NCBI GenBank assembly: GCA_964634795.1
Contig: CAZWLL010000002.1
Location: 23,903 to 87,902, forward strand
Source of the DNA: UMGS1696 sp964634795
GTDB taxonomy: Bacteria; Bacillota; Clostridia; Oscillospirales; CAG-272
Direction: 5' to 3'
DNA: 64,000 bases
Shown here: piece after piece, positions 8,182 to 16,902 of the stretch
How positions within the stretch are numbered: the first letter of the stretch is position 1
Layout: each line of letters begins with the position of its first letter
The notes under the pieces: generated by a model
What the model was told of the DNA's origin: nothing
Database searches by the model: none
Seen by the model: only the letters and a program-made list of their open reading frames with translations
Program-made: the position numbers and the translations under genes

Positions 8182-9369
8182 ATGGATAAACAAACGGTCA
8201 TTTCATTAGACAATGAATATATAATGCATACCTACGGCAGGCTTCCTCTTGTTCCCGATCATGGTTCAGGTGCTTCACTGTGGGATGTCGACGGTAATAA
8301 ATACATTGATTTCACCAGCGGAATCGGCGTAAATGCTTTAGGCTACTCCGATCACGGTTGGGTAAACGCAGTATATAATCAGGCTGTAAAATATCAGCAT
8401 GTATGCAACTATTACTATTGTGAGCCTTCGGCTCAGCTTGCAAAATGGCTTATCACAAAATCGGGACTTACAGATGTATTTTTCTGCAACTCCGGTGCGG
8501 AAGCAAACGAATGCGCTATAAAACTGGCTCGTAAATACAGCTTTGACAAATACGGCTCCGACAGATACAAAATCGTCACACTGCAAAAGTCATTCCACGG
8601 CAGAACAATAACGACACTTGCCGCTACAGGACAGGATGTGTTCCACAAATACTTCGATCCTTTTACAGACGGTTTTGTCTACTGCCCTGCCGAGGATATT
8701 TCCGCTATAGATGCGGCAATAGATAATTCGGTTTGTGCGGTTCTCTTAGAGGTAATTCAAGGTGAAGGCGGAGTAAATATTCTCTCCCACGAATACGTAT
8801 CGGCAGTTGAAAAAATCTGTCATGATAGAGATGTTTTGCTCATCATAGATGAAGTACAAACCGGTATTGGCAGAACAGGTATGACATTCGCATTCCAAAA
8901 CTACGGAATTAAACCTGACATTATAACATTGGCAAAGGCTCTTGCGGGAGGCATTCCCATGGGAGCATGCATCAGCGGTACAAAAGCTGCTGAAACACTC
9001 GGCGCCGGTATGCACGGTTCTACATTTGGGGCAAATCCGATAGCGTCTGCCGCCGCGCTTTATATTACATCATGTCTGACAGATGACTTTTTAAGCGGAG
9101 TAATTCACCGCGGAAACTTGATGGCTGACAAAATCGCGTCATGGGAAAACTGCGGTATCAAATCGGTACGTCACATGGGACTTATGATCGGTGTAGAAAT
9201 CGCCGGCAATCCCAAGGATGTGCTCAAAAAAGCATTCGAAAACGGACTGCTTGTTTTAACCGCAGGCACGGACGTAATTCGTCTTCTTCCGCCGCTTAAT
9301 ATTTCAATGCACGAAATTGACGAAGGATTACAGCTTTTACAGAAATCACTTACGGAGGTTATGGAATGA
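8182..9369 (+). CDS. argD: Acetylornithine aminotransferase
   Basis: A 395-residue class-III PLP aminotransferase converting N-acetylglutamate semialdehyde to N-acetylornithine. Visible motifs are NSGAEANE (103-110), the PLP-contacting D223-EVQTGIGRTG and the Schiff-base lysine K252 in LAKALAGGIPMG. The start at 8182 is chosen because AAAGGAAA lies just before it. An upstream in-frame ATG at 8125 would overlap argB by 32 bp and add 19 residues unlike the family. It overlaps argF by 4 nt (ATGA), indicating translational coupling. Confidence 0.95.
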   Translation: MDKQTVISLDNEYIMHTYGRLPLVPDHGSGASLWDVDGNKYIDFTSGIGVNALGYSDHGWVNAVYNQAVKYQHVCNYYYCEPSAQLAKWLITKSGLTDVFFCNSGAEANECAIKLARKYSFDKYGSDRYKIVTLQKSFHGRTITTLAATGQDVFHKYFDPFTDGFVYCPAEDISAIDAAIDNSVCAVLLEVIQGEGGVNILSHEYVSAVEKICHDRDVLLIIDEVQTGIGRTGMTFAFQNYGIKPDIITLAKALAGGIPMGACISGTKAAETLGAGMHGSTFGANPIASAAALYITSCLTDDFLSGVIHRGNLMADKIASWENCGIKSVRHMGLMIGVEIAGNPKDVLKKAFENGLLVLTAGTDVIRLLPPLNISMHEIDEGLQLLQKSLTEVME

Positions 9370-10289
9370 ATAAGGATTTAACTAAAATGGCAGATTTATC
9401 GCAGGAAGAAATATTTTCTCTGCTTGATCTTGCGGCTAAATTAAAATACGAAAAACATCACGGAATTACTCATCATTTACTTCCCGGTAAGTCTCTCGGA
9501 ATGATTTTTCAGAAATCATCTACACGTACGAGAGTATCTTTTGAAACGGGTATATATCAGCTCGGCGGTCAGGCATTGTTCCTCTCCCCGAGAGATTTGC
9601 AAATCGGACGCGGTGAACCGCTTATCGACACCGCACGTGTACTGTCAAGATATCTTGACGGAATAATGATTCGTACATTTGCTCAATCCGAGGTTGACGA
9701 TCTCGCTAAATACTGCACTTGCCCTGTTATAAACGGACTTACCGATTATTGCCATCCTTGTCAGATTCTCGCTGATTTGCTTACAGTACGTGAATTCAAG
9801 TGCGGCGGCGAAAACGACTTTTCCAAACTCAAAATGTGCTATATAGGCGACGGAAACAATATGGCAAACTCCCTGATTGTCGGCGGACTTACCGTCGGTA
9901 TGTCGGTTACAATCGGCTGTCCCACATCACACCAGCCGCATCCCGATGTCCTCGCATTCACCAAAAAATATCCCGGAAAATTCTTAATGACAGATGATAT
10001 ATATGCGGCAGCTTCGGGTGCTGATATTCTCTTCACCGACGTTTGGGCTTCCATGGGTCAGGAATCTGAAGCACTTGAACGTCAAAAAATCTTTGCCGGA
10101 TATCAAATCAACAATAAGCTTCTCGAGGCTGCAAATCCCGGTGTAATGGTACAGCATTGTCTGCCTGCACATCGCGGTGAGGAAATCAGTGAAAATGTTT
10201 TCGAAGCACATGCAAATGAAATATTCGAAGAAGCCGAGAACCGACTCCATGCACAAAAGGCAGTCATGGTTCAGCTGATGTCGAAGTAA
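9366..10289 (+). CDS. argF: Ornithine carbamoyltransferase
   Basis: A 307-residue carbamoyltransferase producing citrulline from ornithine and carbamoyl phosphate. The carbamoyl-phosphate loop STRTR is at residues 52-56 and the ornithine-side HCLPAHRG at about 264-271. It is the last gene of argCJBDF and overlaps argD by 4 nt. carAB, argG and argH are not in the window, so citrulline-to-arginine steps must be encoded elsewhere. A bidirectional terminator follows at 10304-10335. Confidence 0.96.
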   Translation: MNKDLTKMADLSQEEIFSLLDLAAKLKYEKHHGITHHLLPGKSLGMIFQKSSTRTRVSFETGIYQLGGQALFLSPRDLQIGRGEPLIDTARVLSRYLDGIMIRTFAQSEVDDLAKYCTCPVINGLTDYCHPCQILADLLTVREFKCGGENDFSKLKMCYIGDGNNMANSLIVGGLTVGMSVTIGCPTSHQPHPDVLAFTKKYPGKFLMTDDIYAAASGADILFTDVWASMGQESEALERQKIFAGYQINNKLLEAANPGVMVQHCLPAHRGEEISENVFEAHANEIFEEAENRLHAQKAVMVQLMSK

Positions 10290-10303
10290 AATAATGCTCC
10301 GCA

Positions 10304-10335
10304 AAAAAGGGTACAGTATAAGCTGTACCCTTTTT
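10304..10335 (+). terminator. Bidirectional terminator between argF and the convergent oxidoreductase
   Basis: A 13-bp perfect stem (10304-10316 with 10323-10335), 6-nt loop, A-tract on one side and T-tract on the other. It serves argF and the minus-strand gene ending at 10356. Confidence 0.85.
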
Positions 10336-10355
10336 AAGTATTTAATATGTTCGAA

Positions 10356-11429
10356 TTATTTAATAGGCGTAATATCTACGCTCTTGCCTGTTTTAGCAGA
10401 GGTATAGATGGCGTCAAGAATCTTCATGAGCCATACACCGTCTTCGGCAGTCGCACGGCAAGGTGCTCCGCCTGTAGCTGCATTGATAAATCCTGCGATT
10501 TCGGCACGGAATGCGTTTGAATCACAGCCGAGTCTTGAATAAGGTGTTGTCTTTACGAACATGCCGGACATATCCGTGTACATTTCAACCTTATCGTCAT
10601 ATGCCTTAACACCGGATTTTGTTCCGAAGAGCTCGATGCTGCCGGTGTCTCTGTCTATGTTCAAGTTGAAGCTTGCTTCTACATGGAGAGAGAAGCCATT
10701 TTCAAAACGAACGATAGCATTGGCAAAGTCTTCAACTGTGTACTGGTAGCCTGTCTTGGAAGAAGAAAGCTCCCATGCCGTAGTTCCGCCTGCCGCACGA
10801 TTGCAGCCGAGATTATTGTACGTTACACCGTATGCCGATACCGGACGAGGATTGCCTGCAAGATAACGTGACAAGTCTATAACATGCACACCGAGGTCTA
10901 TGAGCGGACCGCCGCCGGAGAACGACTTATCACCGAACCAACCGCCGGGACAGCCGTCTTTACGCAGATAAGATGCTTTTGCGAAATAAACATCACCCAT
11001 CATGCCGTCTGCAGTCCATTTACGGATTGTATCTGCATCCGAGCCGAAACGGCGAACGAAGCCGATCTGAAGGAGCTTGCCTGTTTCCTTAGCCACAGCG
11101 CGCATTTCTTCCGCTTCCTCTGCATTCAATGCCATCGGCTTTTCGCAAATAACATTAGCACCGCCGCGCAGTGCAGCTATTGTACAAGGCTTATGAGCGG
11201 CATTCCATGTGCAGACGCTTACACAGTCGAGAGTTTCCTTTTCCATCATTTCATGGCAATCTGTATACCATCTCGGAACATTATATCTTTCGGCGTATGC
11301 CTTAACTTTCGCCTCATCGATATCACATACCGCAACAACTTCAACGCGATCAGCCATGTTTTTATAGCCGTCCATATGACAATGGCTGATACCGCCGGTA
11401 CCTATAATACCTACTCTGACTTTTTCCAT
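10356..11429 (-). CDS. Gfo/Idh/MocA family oxidoreductase
   Basis: A 357-residue NAD(P)-dependent sugar or inositol dehydrogenase-like protein. The N-terminal Rossmann motif GIIGTGGISHCH (8-19), the CEKPMA motif with the conserved lysine near residue 96, and the GGPLIDLGVHVIDL segment near 172-185 are typical. The substrate cannot be told from sequence. The gene stands alone between a terminator and a promoter that carries a palindrome (11509-11537). A second family member lies at 40033-41091, with a different neighbourhood. Confidence 0.85.
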   Translation of the reverse strand: MEKVRVGIIGTGGISHCHMDGYKNMADRVEVVAVCDIDEAKVKAYAERYNVPRWYTDCHEMMEKETLDCVSVCTWNAAHKPCTIAALRGGANVICEKPMALNAEEAEEMRAVAKETGKLLQIGFVRRFGSDADTIRKWTADGMMGDVYFAKASYLRKDGCPGGWFGDKSFSGGGPLIDLGVHVIDLSRYLAGNPRPVSAYGVTYNNLGCNRAAGGTTAWELSSSKTGYQYTVEDFANAIVRFENGFSLHVEASFNLNIDRDTGSIELFGTKSGVKAYDDKVEMYTDMSGMFVKTTPYSRLGCDSNAFRAEIAGFINAATGGAPCRATAEDGVWLMKILDAIYTSAKTGKSVDITPIK

Positions 11430-11508
11430 AACAGTTACTTTCTGTCTACATTTTTAACTGTAAACAGTATATCCTTTCTTTATTATTTCGATATGAATTG
11501 GTATAAAA

Positions 11509-11537
11509 ATCGTATCACAACTGACATAAAATGTCAA
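11509..11537 (-). promoter_or_regulatory. Promoter with overlapping palindrome for the Gfo/Idh/MocA gene
   Basis: On the minus strand TTGACA (11537-11532), 17-bp spacer, TACGAT (11514-11509). A perfect 6-3-6 palindrome TGACAT-n3-ATGTCA (11522-11536) overlaps the -35, a position suited to a repressor. The binding protein is unknown. Confidence 0.5.
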
Positions 11538-11673
11538 GTAGTTCTAACTAAAAAATAAAATTGATTGAACATAAAATACAGATACAACGCATTAACATAC
11601 CATTTCGGCGGTTTTATATCGGATTTTCACATTTCGGAACTTTTTCTTGAAATTTCCGTCTAAGATATTGTTT

Positions 11674-11704
11674 GCGATATGATATTATATATCAAACATA
11701 TCGC
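11674..11704 (+). repeat. Inverted repeat upstream of lipoprotein gene
   Basis: GCGATATG (11674-11681) and CATATCGC (11697-11704) form an 8-bp inverted repeat 25 bp before the ATG at 11729. It overlaps the likely -10/+1 region, so an operator is possible. The rest of 11430-11728 is AT-rich with no gene. Confidence 0.4.
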
Positions 11705-11728
11705 ATATGATTCAGAAAGGATACTTTA

Positions 11729-13225
11729 ATGAAAAGAATTTTTACTCTTATTTTAGCATCGTTGATTCTCTTTTCATCTACATCCTGTGCAGCATTAAAA
11801 ACTCAAGACGCCGACACAGATATATTTGAAACCGATACCAACGAAACAAACTCGTCAGAAACAAATATCGAAGAAACAACTCCCGCTCAGCCTGATGAAA
11901 CAGTAACGGACAATGCTGAGGAGGAAAAAACAGAAGAAACCGAAAATAACGATACCGTTAATTACGAAAACGTTGAAATGAGCTTCGTGCTCGGTTCCCC
12001 GCTTACTAAAGAAAGCGAATACACAGATGACAACGGTGTTGTACTGTTTAAAGAAAAATACGAACTGCCTCAGCTTGAGGTTCACGCTGCTGACGGTACG
12101 GTATGTGACCTTGAAAAAGGATTTACAAGTGACTCAGGTAGCTACTATCCGCCTGAAACTGACATATGCCGTACATTCAACGCAAAAATGCAGGAAGCAA
12201 TCGATACATTTGAGGCGGCGGTTGAACAGGATTTGGCGAATGCCCGTGACTATTACGCAACTCTCAGCGCCGATGAACAGGCAAACTGGTACAGCTATGC
12301 GGAAGAACTTACTATCGCATCCACATACCAGACTAACGGCTTGTTAAGCATACAGCTAAACGGATATGTAAGTCTCGGCGGTGTTCATCCTACATCTTAC
12401 ACTACCGTTTATAATTTCGATCTCACCACGGGTGAGTTTATCACACTTGAATCTCTTACAGGTGAAAGCAATCCGCTCGGTCAAGTATTAAAAAATAATT
12501 TGGTAAATCTCGTATTAGAGGAAATCAATACTCAAAATTTAAGCGAATCCTACTTTGATGACTACTATTCATACGTTAACGACTTAACGTCATACGCAAA
12601 AATCAGCTTTAATGATTCCGGAATGGTCATTATGTTTGACACATATTTGTTAGCGCCGTATGCCGCTGGCCCTCAGATGTTCGATATTACATATGACAAA
12701 TTCTATTATGCTCTCAGCGAACATATGCAGTCGCTTTTCACACTTGATACGGACAATTCGATAATATCCGATTATCGTACGACACAGGTATTATGGTCAT
12801 GGTTTTACATGTCGATGCCGCCGGTATTTAACGAAGATGAACAGATTACCTCTGACGACGGTTATCAGATTTGCCGTGTAAACCTCGGAAATATCAACAC
12901 ATTAAGTGATTTAAAATCGTTCCTCTGCCGTCATGTAAGTGAAGAGGTTGCAGACAAGTGGATGACCGAAAAGCGTTTCTATGAAATAGACGGTGCTCTC
13001 TACACAACATTCGGTGCACGCGGAGGAGACATTACAATAGGCAAGACCGAGTACAAGGTTGAGCTTAACGGAAACAGCGGTACACTGATTCAAACGGTTT
13101 ACCGTCAGGATTACGATGAAGCTACAGACAGTCTTGCACTCACAGGTGAAACCGAGGATTATATATATCCGTTCGAATTACAAGACGGACACGCAGTATT
13201 TTCCGATTTCCCTTGTCCGTATTAA
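11729..13225 (+). CDS. Lipoprotein with DUF4163/DUF3298 (RsiV-like) domains
   Basis: A 498-residue secreted lipoprotein. The signal peptide ends in a lipobox-like TSC (Cys20), followed by a 60-residue Asp/Glu/Thr linker to about residue 75. The body contains a block like DUF4163 (about 90-210) and a DUF3298-like region with the GGVHPTSYTT motif near 213-222. These domains occur in RsiV and in PdaC-type cell-envelope proteins, which bind lysozyme or cell-wall ligands. There is no sigma factor gene next to it and no cytoplasmic anti-sigma segment, so it is not RsiV itself. The C-terminal 120 residues are unassigned. Function unknown. Confidence 0.7.
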   Translation: MKRIFTLILASLILFSSTSCAALKTQDADTDIFETDTNETNSSETNIEETTPAQPDETVTDNAEEEKTEETENNDTVNYENVEMSFVLGSPLTKESEYTDDNGVVLFKEKYELPQLEVHAADGTVCDLEKGFTSDSGSYYPPETDICRTFNAKMQEAIDTFEAAVEQDLANARDYYATLSADEQANWYSYAEELTIASTYQTNGLLSIQLNGYVSLGGVHPTSYTTVYNFDLTTGEFITLESLTGESNPLGQVLKNNLVNLVLEEINTQNLSESYFDDYYSYVNDLTSYAKISFNDSGMVIMFDTYLLAPYAAGPQMFDITYDKFYYALSEHMQSLFTLDTDNSIISDYRTTQVLWSWFYMSMPPVFNEDEQITSDDGYQICRVNLGNINTLSDLKSFLCRHVSEEVADKWMTEKRFYEIDGALYTTFGARGGDITIGKTEYKVELNGNSGTLIQTVYRQDYDEATDSLALTGETEDYIYPFELQDGHAVFSDFPCPY

Positions 13226-13246
13226 TTAAGCAGAATAAATAAATCG

Positions 13247-13287
13247 AAAATGACGTCAGCTGAATTACATCGGCTGACGTCATTTCT
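13247..13287 (+). terminator. Terminator of the lipoprotein gene
   Basis: A 14-nt left arm (13247-13260) pairs with 13273-13285 around a 12-nt loop and ends in TTTCTT. Confidence 0.75.
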
Positions 13288-13290
13288 TAT

Positions 13291-13330
13291 TATAAAAAGC
13301 ATCACCTATGTGTTACATAGGTGATGCTTT
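13291..13330 (-). terminator. Terminator of the minus-strand ABC/HlyD operon
   Basis: A perfect 16-bp stem (13296-13311 with 13315-13330) with a 3-nt loop. Read on the minus strand it is followed by a T-run, 15 nt after the stop of the solute-binding protein gene. Confidence 0.85.
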
Positions 13331-13344
13331 AATTGTTTTAACTA

Positions 13345-15783
13345 TTATGAATGTTCGGAAATGTAAATCTTTGCGCGGCTTGCGATTACTTTTGCGGTCT
13401 CTTCAGCGGTCTTTGTACCTCCGAAGAATCCGGAAAGCTCCTCTGTGATAATTTCAAGCAAATCGGAATCGGAACGGGAAACTACAGTGGCGTTCTTTAT
13501 AAGATTCATTGTAATATCAACTACCTTTTGATCAAAGGGCTGTTTGGATTTTTTCAAATACTCTATGTAATCTTCGCTGTATCCCTGTTCTCTGTACCAT
13601 TCGTAATCATCTTCAGTATTTTCGTAGTAATAATAATTATCTTTTGCGTTTGCAGCCTGTGATTCCAGATTGCTGATATTAGGTGAGAAGTAATAGCTTC
13701 TGTTTGTAATACTGTCATCATTGAGGAAGAATTTCAATACTTCCCAAGCCTGATTCTTTACCTTGGATGACTGGCTTATGGCAAGCTCGATATTAGGAAC
13801 GATTATAGCACCGTTGCCCGAATCGGTAGGATAACCTATAGCTGTTATATCACTTGAAGCGAATGTATTTTGGTCATACAAGAAGTCGGTAAAACTCGAA
13901 AGATTTCCGTATTCAAGCAATCCGTAATCCTTATAATAACGGAGCTCATACTTCTGCTGCATCTCGGTTTCTAATTCCTGGTCATATACATAATCATCAC
14001 CCTGTGATGCGTAGTATGCCTCCCAGTAACCCTGTTCGGGACACTGTGCAAGATACTTTATAAAATCAATAAAGCCTTGTGTTTCGAATTTGGTTTCACC
14101 GGTTTCCCAATTGATAAACAAATCCATGCAGTTTCCGAAGAATTGGTGAATAATTTCATCTCTGCTGCTGGTAAAGAATGCTGTCATACCTTCGGGCATA
14201 TTGTTTATGGCATCAAGCATTTCTTCAAATGTCCAGCCTGATTCGGTTCCTACGTATTGCGATTTAGCGATTAAGGTTTGCAGACTGAAGGACATAATAA
14301 TCGAATAAAGCTTTCCGTCAACCGTAGTAGCGTCAAATATATTCGTAAGATAATTCGAGCGGTCTATACCGTTTTCGGCATCATCTATATATGTGTTCAG
14401 GTCTGCGAAAATACCCTTCTGGAAATAGCTTTCCACGGGCAGTGATGAATCTAAAAGTATTATATCGGGGAGATTGCCTGTTATAATATCATTGTTAAAC
14501 TGAGTAACACCGCCTTGGTAATTATTCTCTTCATTATTATACTGATCATATGTCACCAGAGAAATACGAATGCCTGTGTTTTGCTTGTTAAATTTTATTA
14601 CAGAGTTAACTATATTATAGTTTGAGTAAAGAGTTGCGAGCTTTACGATAATTTCTTCCTGAATTTCTTCATCGGGAACTTTTGTCATCAGCTGAATTGT
14701 GGTTTGACTGCTCTCATTACTGTAATTGTATGTGGTAACAAGCATTCTTCCGTCAGGAAGCAGTTTAATCGAATTTATTTGGCTCTGCGATATATCGGAG
14801 TTGATAAAGTTCATCTCTTCGGAGATTGTATCGGTGTTGGGATCATACTTTGAGACGTTTGTGTTAGTACGGTAATAAAGCTGTCCGTTATAGAATCCGA
14901 GGAATTCATACATGTTGTTTATAACAGTCTTGATATTTTCACCGTTATAATCGGTTTTAGTGCCGTTTTCTACTACACAAAGCTTTTGGTTGCTGTCTTC
15001 ATAGTAGTATAAATAAACACTGTCACCGCTGATGCAGATATTACTTATCCAACCGCCGTCAAGTTCAAACTTTGTTTTGTAATTCATATCGGAATCGAAA
15101 ACTATGTACACATTCTCAGCGACAACGTATACGTCTCCGCTGTCCGATATTTTAATCGAATTGATGTATGTAGATGAGATATCTACATTAGCTGCCGTGA
15201 AGCAATCGGCAAGATCATAGCTGCCCGTTTGTTCACCGGTAGTCGAATCGATTTGTATCAAAGTATAAGTATTCTGCGAATTACCCGTAGTTTCATCCCA
15301 GTTATACTGACAATATACCATATCGATAATGCCTTTATTATCGATAGCCATTGACTGCAGGTAACCGGGTATATCGCTCGGCATGCTTACTGTAGTGCTC
15401 TCCCCTGTTTCAGTGTTTACCGTAGTGACGTTTTGCAGGCTGAGATAATCGTAATACCAACCGTCCGGAAGAGTTGTGGTTTCTTCATCGGAATCCTCCT
15501 GAGAGCCTTCCCAATAGTATCCCGCTCTTCTCTCGACCTCTTCTCCGAGTTCGTTCATTGTTAATGTGTATGTGGTTGTATAAACCGTATACACATTATT
15601 ATTCGTATAATCTACACTGCTGACATACGATATATCAGAAGGGAGCGGAACTTCCACACTGCTGTAAACATTGGTACGCTTGGATTTGGGCGGTTCACTC
15701 TCGGACTGAGAGCATGATACAAGGGCAGAGCTTGCGAGCATAACACCCGCCAGAAGTCCTGCCGTTATTCTTTTTGAATTCAT
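13345..15783 (-). CDS. Solute-binding lipoprotein with N-terminal propeller-like region
   Basis: An 812-residue lipoprotein: signal peptide with lipobox ALVSC (Cys24), then about 340 residues of repeated beta-rich segments resembling a propeller (YDLADCF, VYVVAENVYIVF, LYYRTNTNVSKYD and similar). From about residue 375 a family-1 extracellular solute-binding domain follows (KFNKQNTGIRISL, DIILLDS, DGKLYSIIMSF, WEVLKFFLND). Ordinary sugar-binding proteins are 400-450 residues, so the N-terminal half is an added module. It is the last gene of a five-gene operon with two carbohydrate permeases, an HlyD-like and a MacB-like protein. The ligand is unknown; a carbohydrate is inferred from the permease type. 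Confidence 0.75.
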   Translation of the reverse strand: MNSKRITAGLLAGVMLASSALVSCSQSESEPPKSKRTNVYSSVEVPLPSDISYVSSVDYTNNNVYTVYTTTYTLTMNELGEEVERRAGYYWEGSQEDSDEETTTLPDGWYYDYLSLQNVTTVNTETGESTTVSMPSDIPGYLQSMAIDNKGIIDMVYCQYNWDETTGNSQNTYTLIQIDSTTGEQTGSYDLADCFTAANVDISSTYINSIKISDSGDVYVVAENVYIVFDSDMNYKTKFELDGGWISNICISGDSVYLYYYEDSNQKLCVVENGTKTDYNGENIKTVINNMYEFLGFYNGQLYYRTNTNVSKYDPNTDTISEEMNFINSDISQSQINSIKLLPDGRMLVTTYNYSNESSQTTIQLMTKVPDEEIQEEIIVKLATLYSNYNIVNSVIKFNKQNTGIRISLVTYDQYNNEENNYQGGVTQFNNDIITGNLPDIILLDSSLPVESYFQKGIFADLNTYIDDAENGIDRSNYLTNIFDATTVDGKLYSIIMSFSLQTLIAKSQYVGTESGWTFEEMLDAINNMPEGMTAFFTSSRDEIIHQFFGNCMDLFINWETGETKFETQGFIDFIKYLAQCPEQGYWEAYYASQGDDYVYDQELETEMQQKYELRYYKDYGLLEYGNLSSFTDFLYDQNTFASSDITAIGYPTDSGNGAIIVPNIELAISQSSKVKNQAWEVLKFFLNDDSITNRSYYFSPNISNLESQAANAKDNYYYYENTEDDYEWYREQGYSEDYIEYLKKSKQPFDQKVVDITMNLIKNATVVSRSDSDLLEIITEELSGFFGGTKTAEETAKVIASRAKIYISEHS

Positions 15784-15800
15784 TTTTACCTCCGAATAAA

Positions 15801-16898
15801 TTATAATGACTTTCTTTCTATATGCTTGGGTTTATTATTGGGATGCTTTTTTTTATAATTTCTATAAACCGATGTCGAAAGCCTTTTGATGTCATAAATA
15901 ATCGAATAACCCGAAAAGCGGAGTGTGATAATCGAGAGCAAAAGCGCTACAACAAACAGTGCAGCCATTGCGACCTCGAATATCATGAAAACGGCACAAT
16001 AGTAATCGTATACTCGCGCTTCGTTTTCCCAATACGGGTATTCAATCTTATCTCCTCTTATCCATGAATACTTGAGAGTTTTCATATTAGCGTAACGGTT
16101 TTCCAAGGAAAATCTTGATGTAACTTCTATTACCTCGCTTGTTTCCTCGTTCATCTTTATTACGCCGTCGAATATATTTTTCGCAAACCCTTTAACCGAA
16201 TTCGGTAAAGCCGCCTCAAATATCGTGACGCTGTTGTCCTCGCCGACAGTCTGTACATATCCCGCATAATTCATATACATTCTCGGTCTTGTTCCGTATG
16301 TATAACCGTATACACCGCTTTCGCTTTCAGGCTCTGCAACGCCTGAGACAACAAACTCCACATCGTTTATTGTTACCGTCATACCCACAATGTTTTCGGC
16401 TCCGAACAGCTTCCATGCAAGATTGCGGTCAATTACAATTCCCATAGGATTAGAATCATCGTTCAGAAAGTACGAGCCGTACACTATCTTCATCGGATGA
16501 AATACAAAATAATCTCCTCCTGCCGCAATTGCTTCCGCGGTAACAGAGCTTTTAGTGCCTGTTACACTTACCGTTACATCTGCAGCGTAGGTATATGCCC
16601 ATGATCTCGCTCCGTCATTCGGAGTTACCGATGAATTAAGCAAAGATGCGTCTATAGAGTTTGCCCATGATAATGCCTGATCAGACGATACCGCGCTTCC
16701 CTCTTCAAGATAAAGGTTAACCACGGCGTATGCGTCTCCGTTTGATGACCAGCGCGAGCCTGCTTCAAGATATTCGAGCTTATTCTTATAATGCAGAACA
16801 AGAAGCTCGAATATTCCGATAACAATTAGCGAAACCACAAGTATTACAGCGCATATTCCCGAAAAAACGAGAAGCTTTTTGTTGACTTTTTCGTTCAT
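15801..16898 (-). CDS. MacB periplasmic-core-like membrane protein lacking the FtsX permease part
   Basis: A 365-residue protein with one membrane segment at about residues 9-33, an extracytoplasmic domain of roughly 250 residues resembling the MacB/FtsX periplasmic core (the GVVIDRNLAWKLFG-like block, GMTVTINDVEFVVSGV, RMYMNY), and one membrane segment near 307-330, then a basic tail. FtsX/MacB permeases have four membrane segments; here the C-terminal three-helix unit is reduced to one. It is 4 nt from the HlyD-like gene and 17 nt from the solute-binding gene. No ABC ATPase accompanies it. It may be a scaffold or a degenerate permease. Confidence 0.6.
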   Translation of the reverse strand: MNEKVNKKLLVFSGICAVILVVSLIVIGIFELLVLHYKNKLEYLEAGSRWSSNGDAYAVVNLYLEEGSAVSSDQALSWANSIDASLLNSSVTPNDGARSWAYTYAADVTVSVTGTKSSVTAEAIAAGGDYFVFHPMKIVYGSYFLNDDSNPMGIVIDRNLAWKLFGAENIVGMTVTINDVEFVVSGVAEPESESGVYGYTYGTRPRMYMNYAGYVQTVGEDNSVTIFEAALPNSVKGFAKNIFDGVIKMNEETSEVIEVTSRFSLENRYANMKTLKYSWIRGDKIEYPYWENEARVYDYYCAVFMIFEVAMAALFVVALLLSIITLRFSGYSIIYDIKRLSTSVYRNYKKKHPNNKPKHIERKSL

Positions 16899-16902
16899 TT
16901 TA

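Noticed and set aside
13247..13330. Two adjacent hairpins as a CRISPR or repeat array
   Set aside because: The stems are unrelated and each has the T-run of its own gene's terminator.
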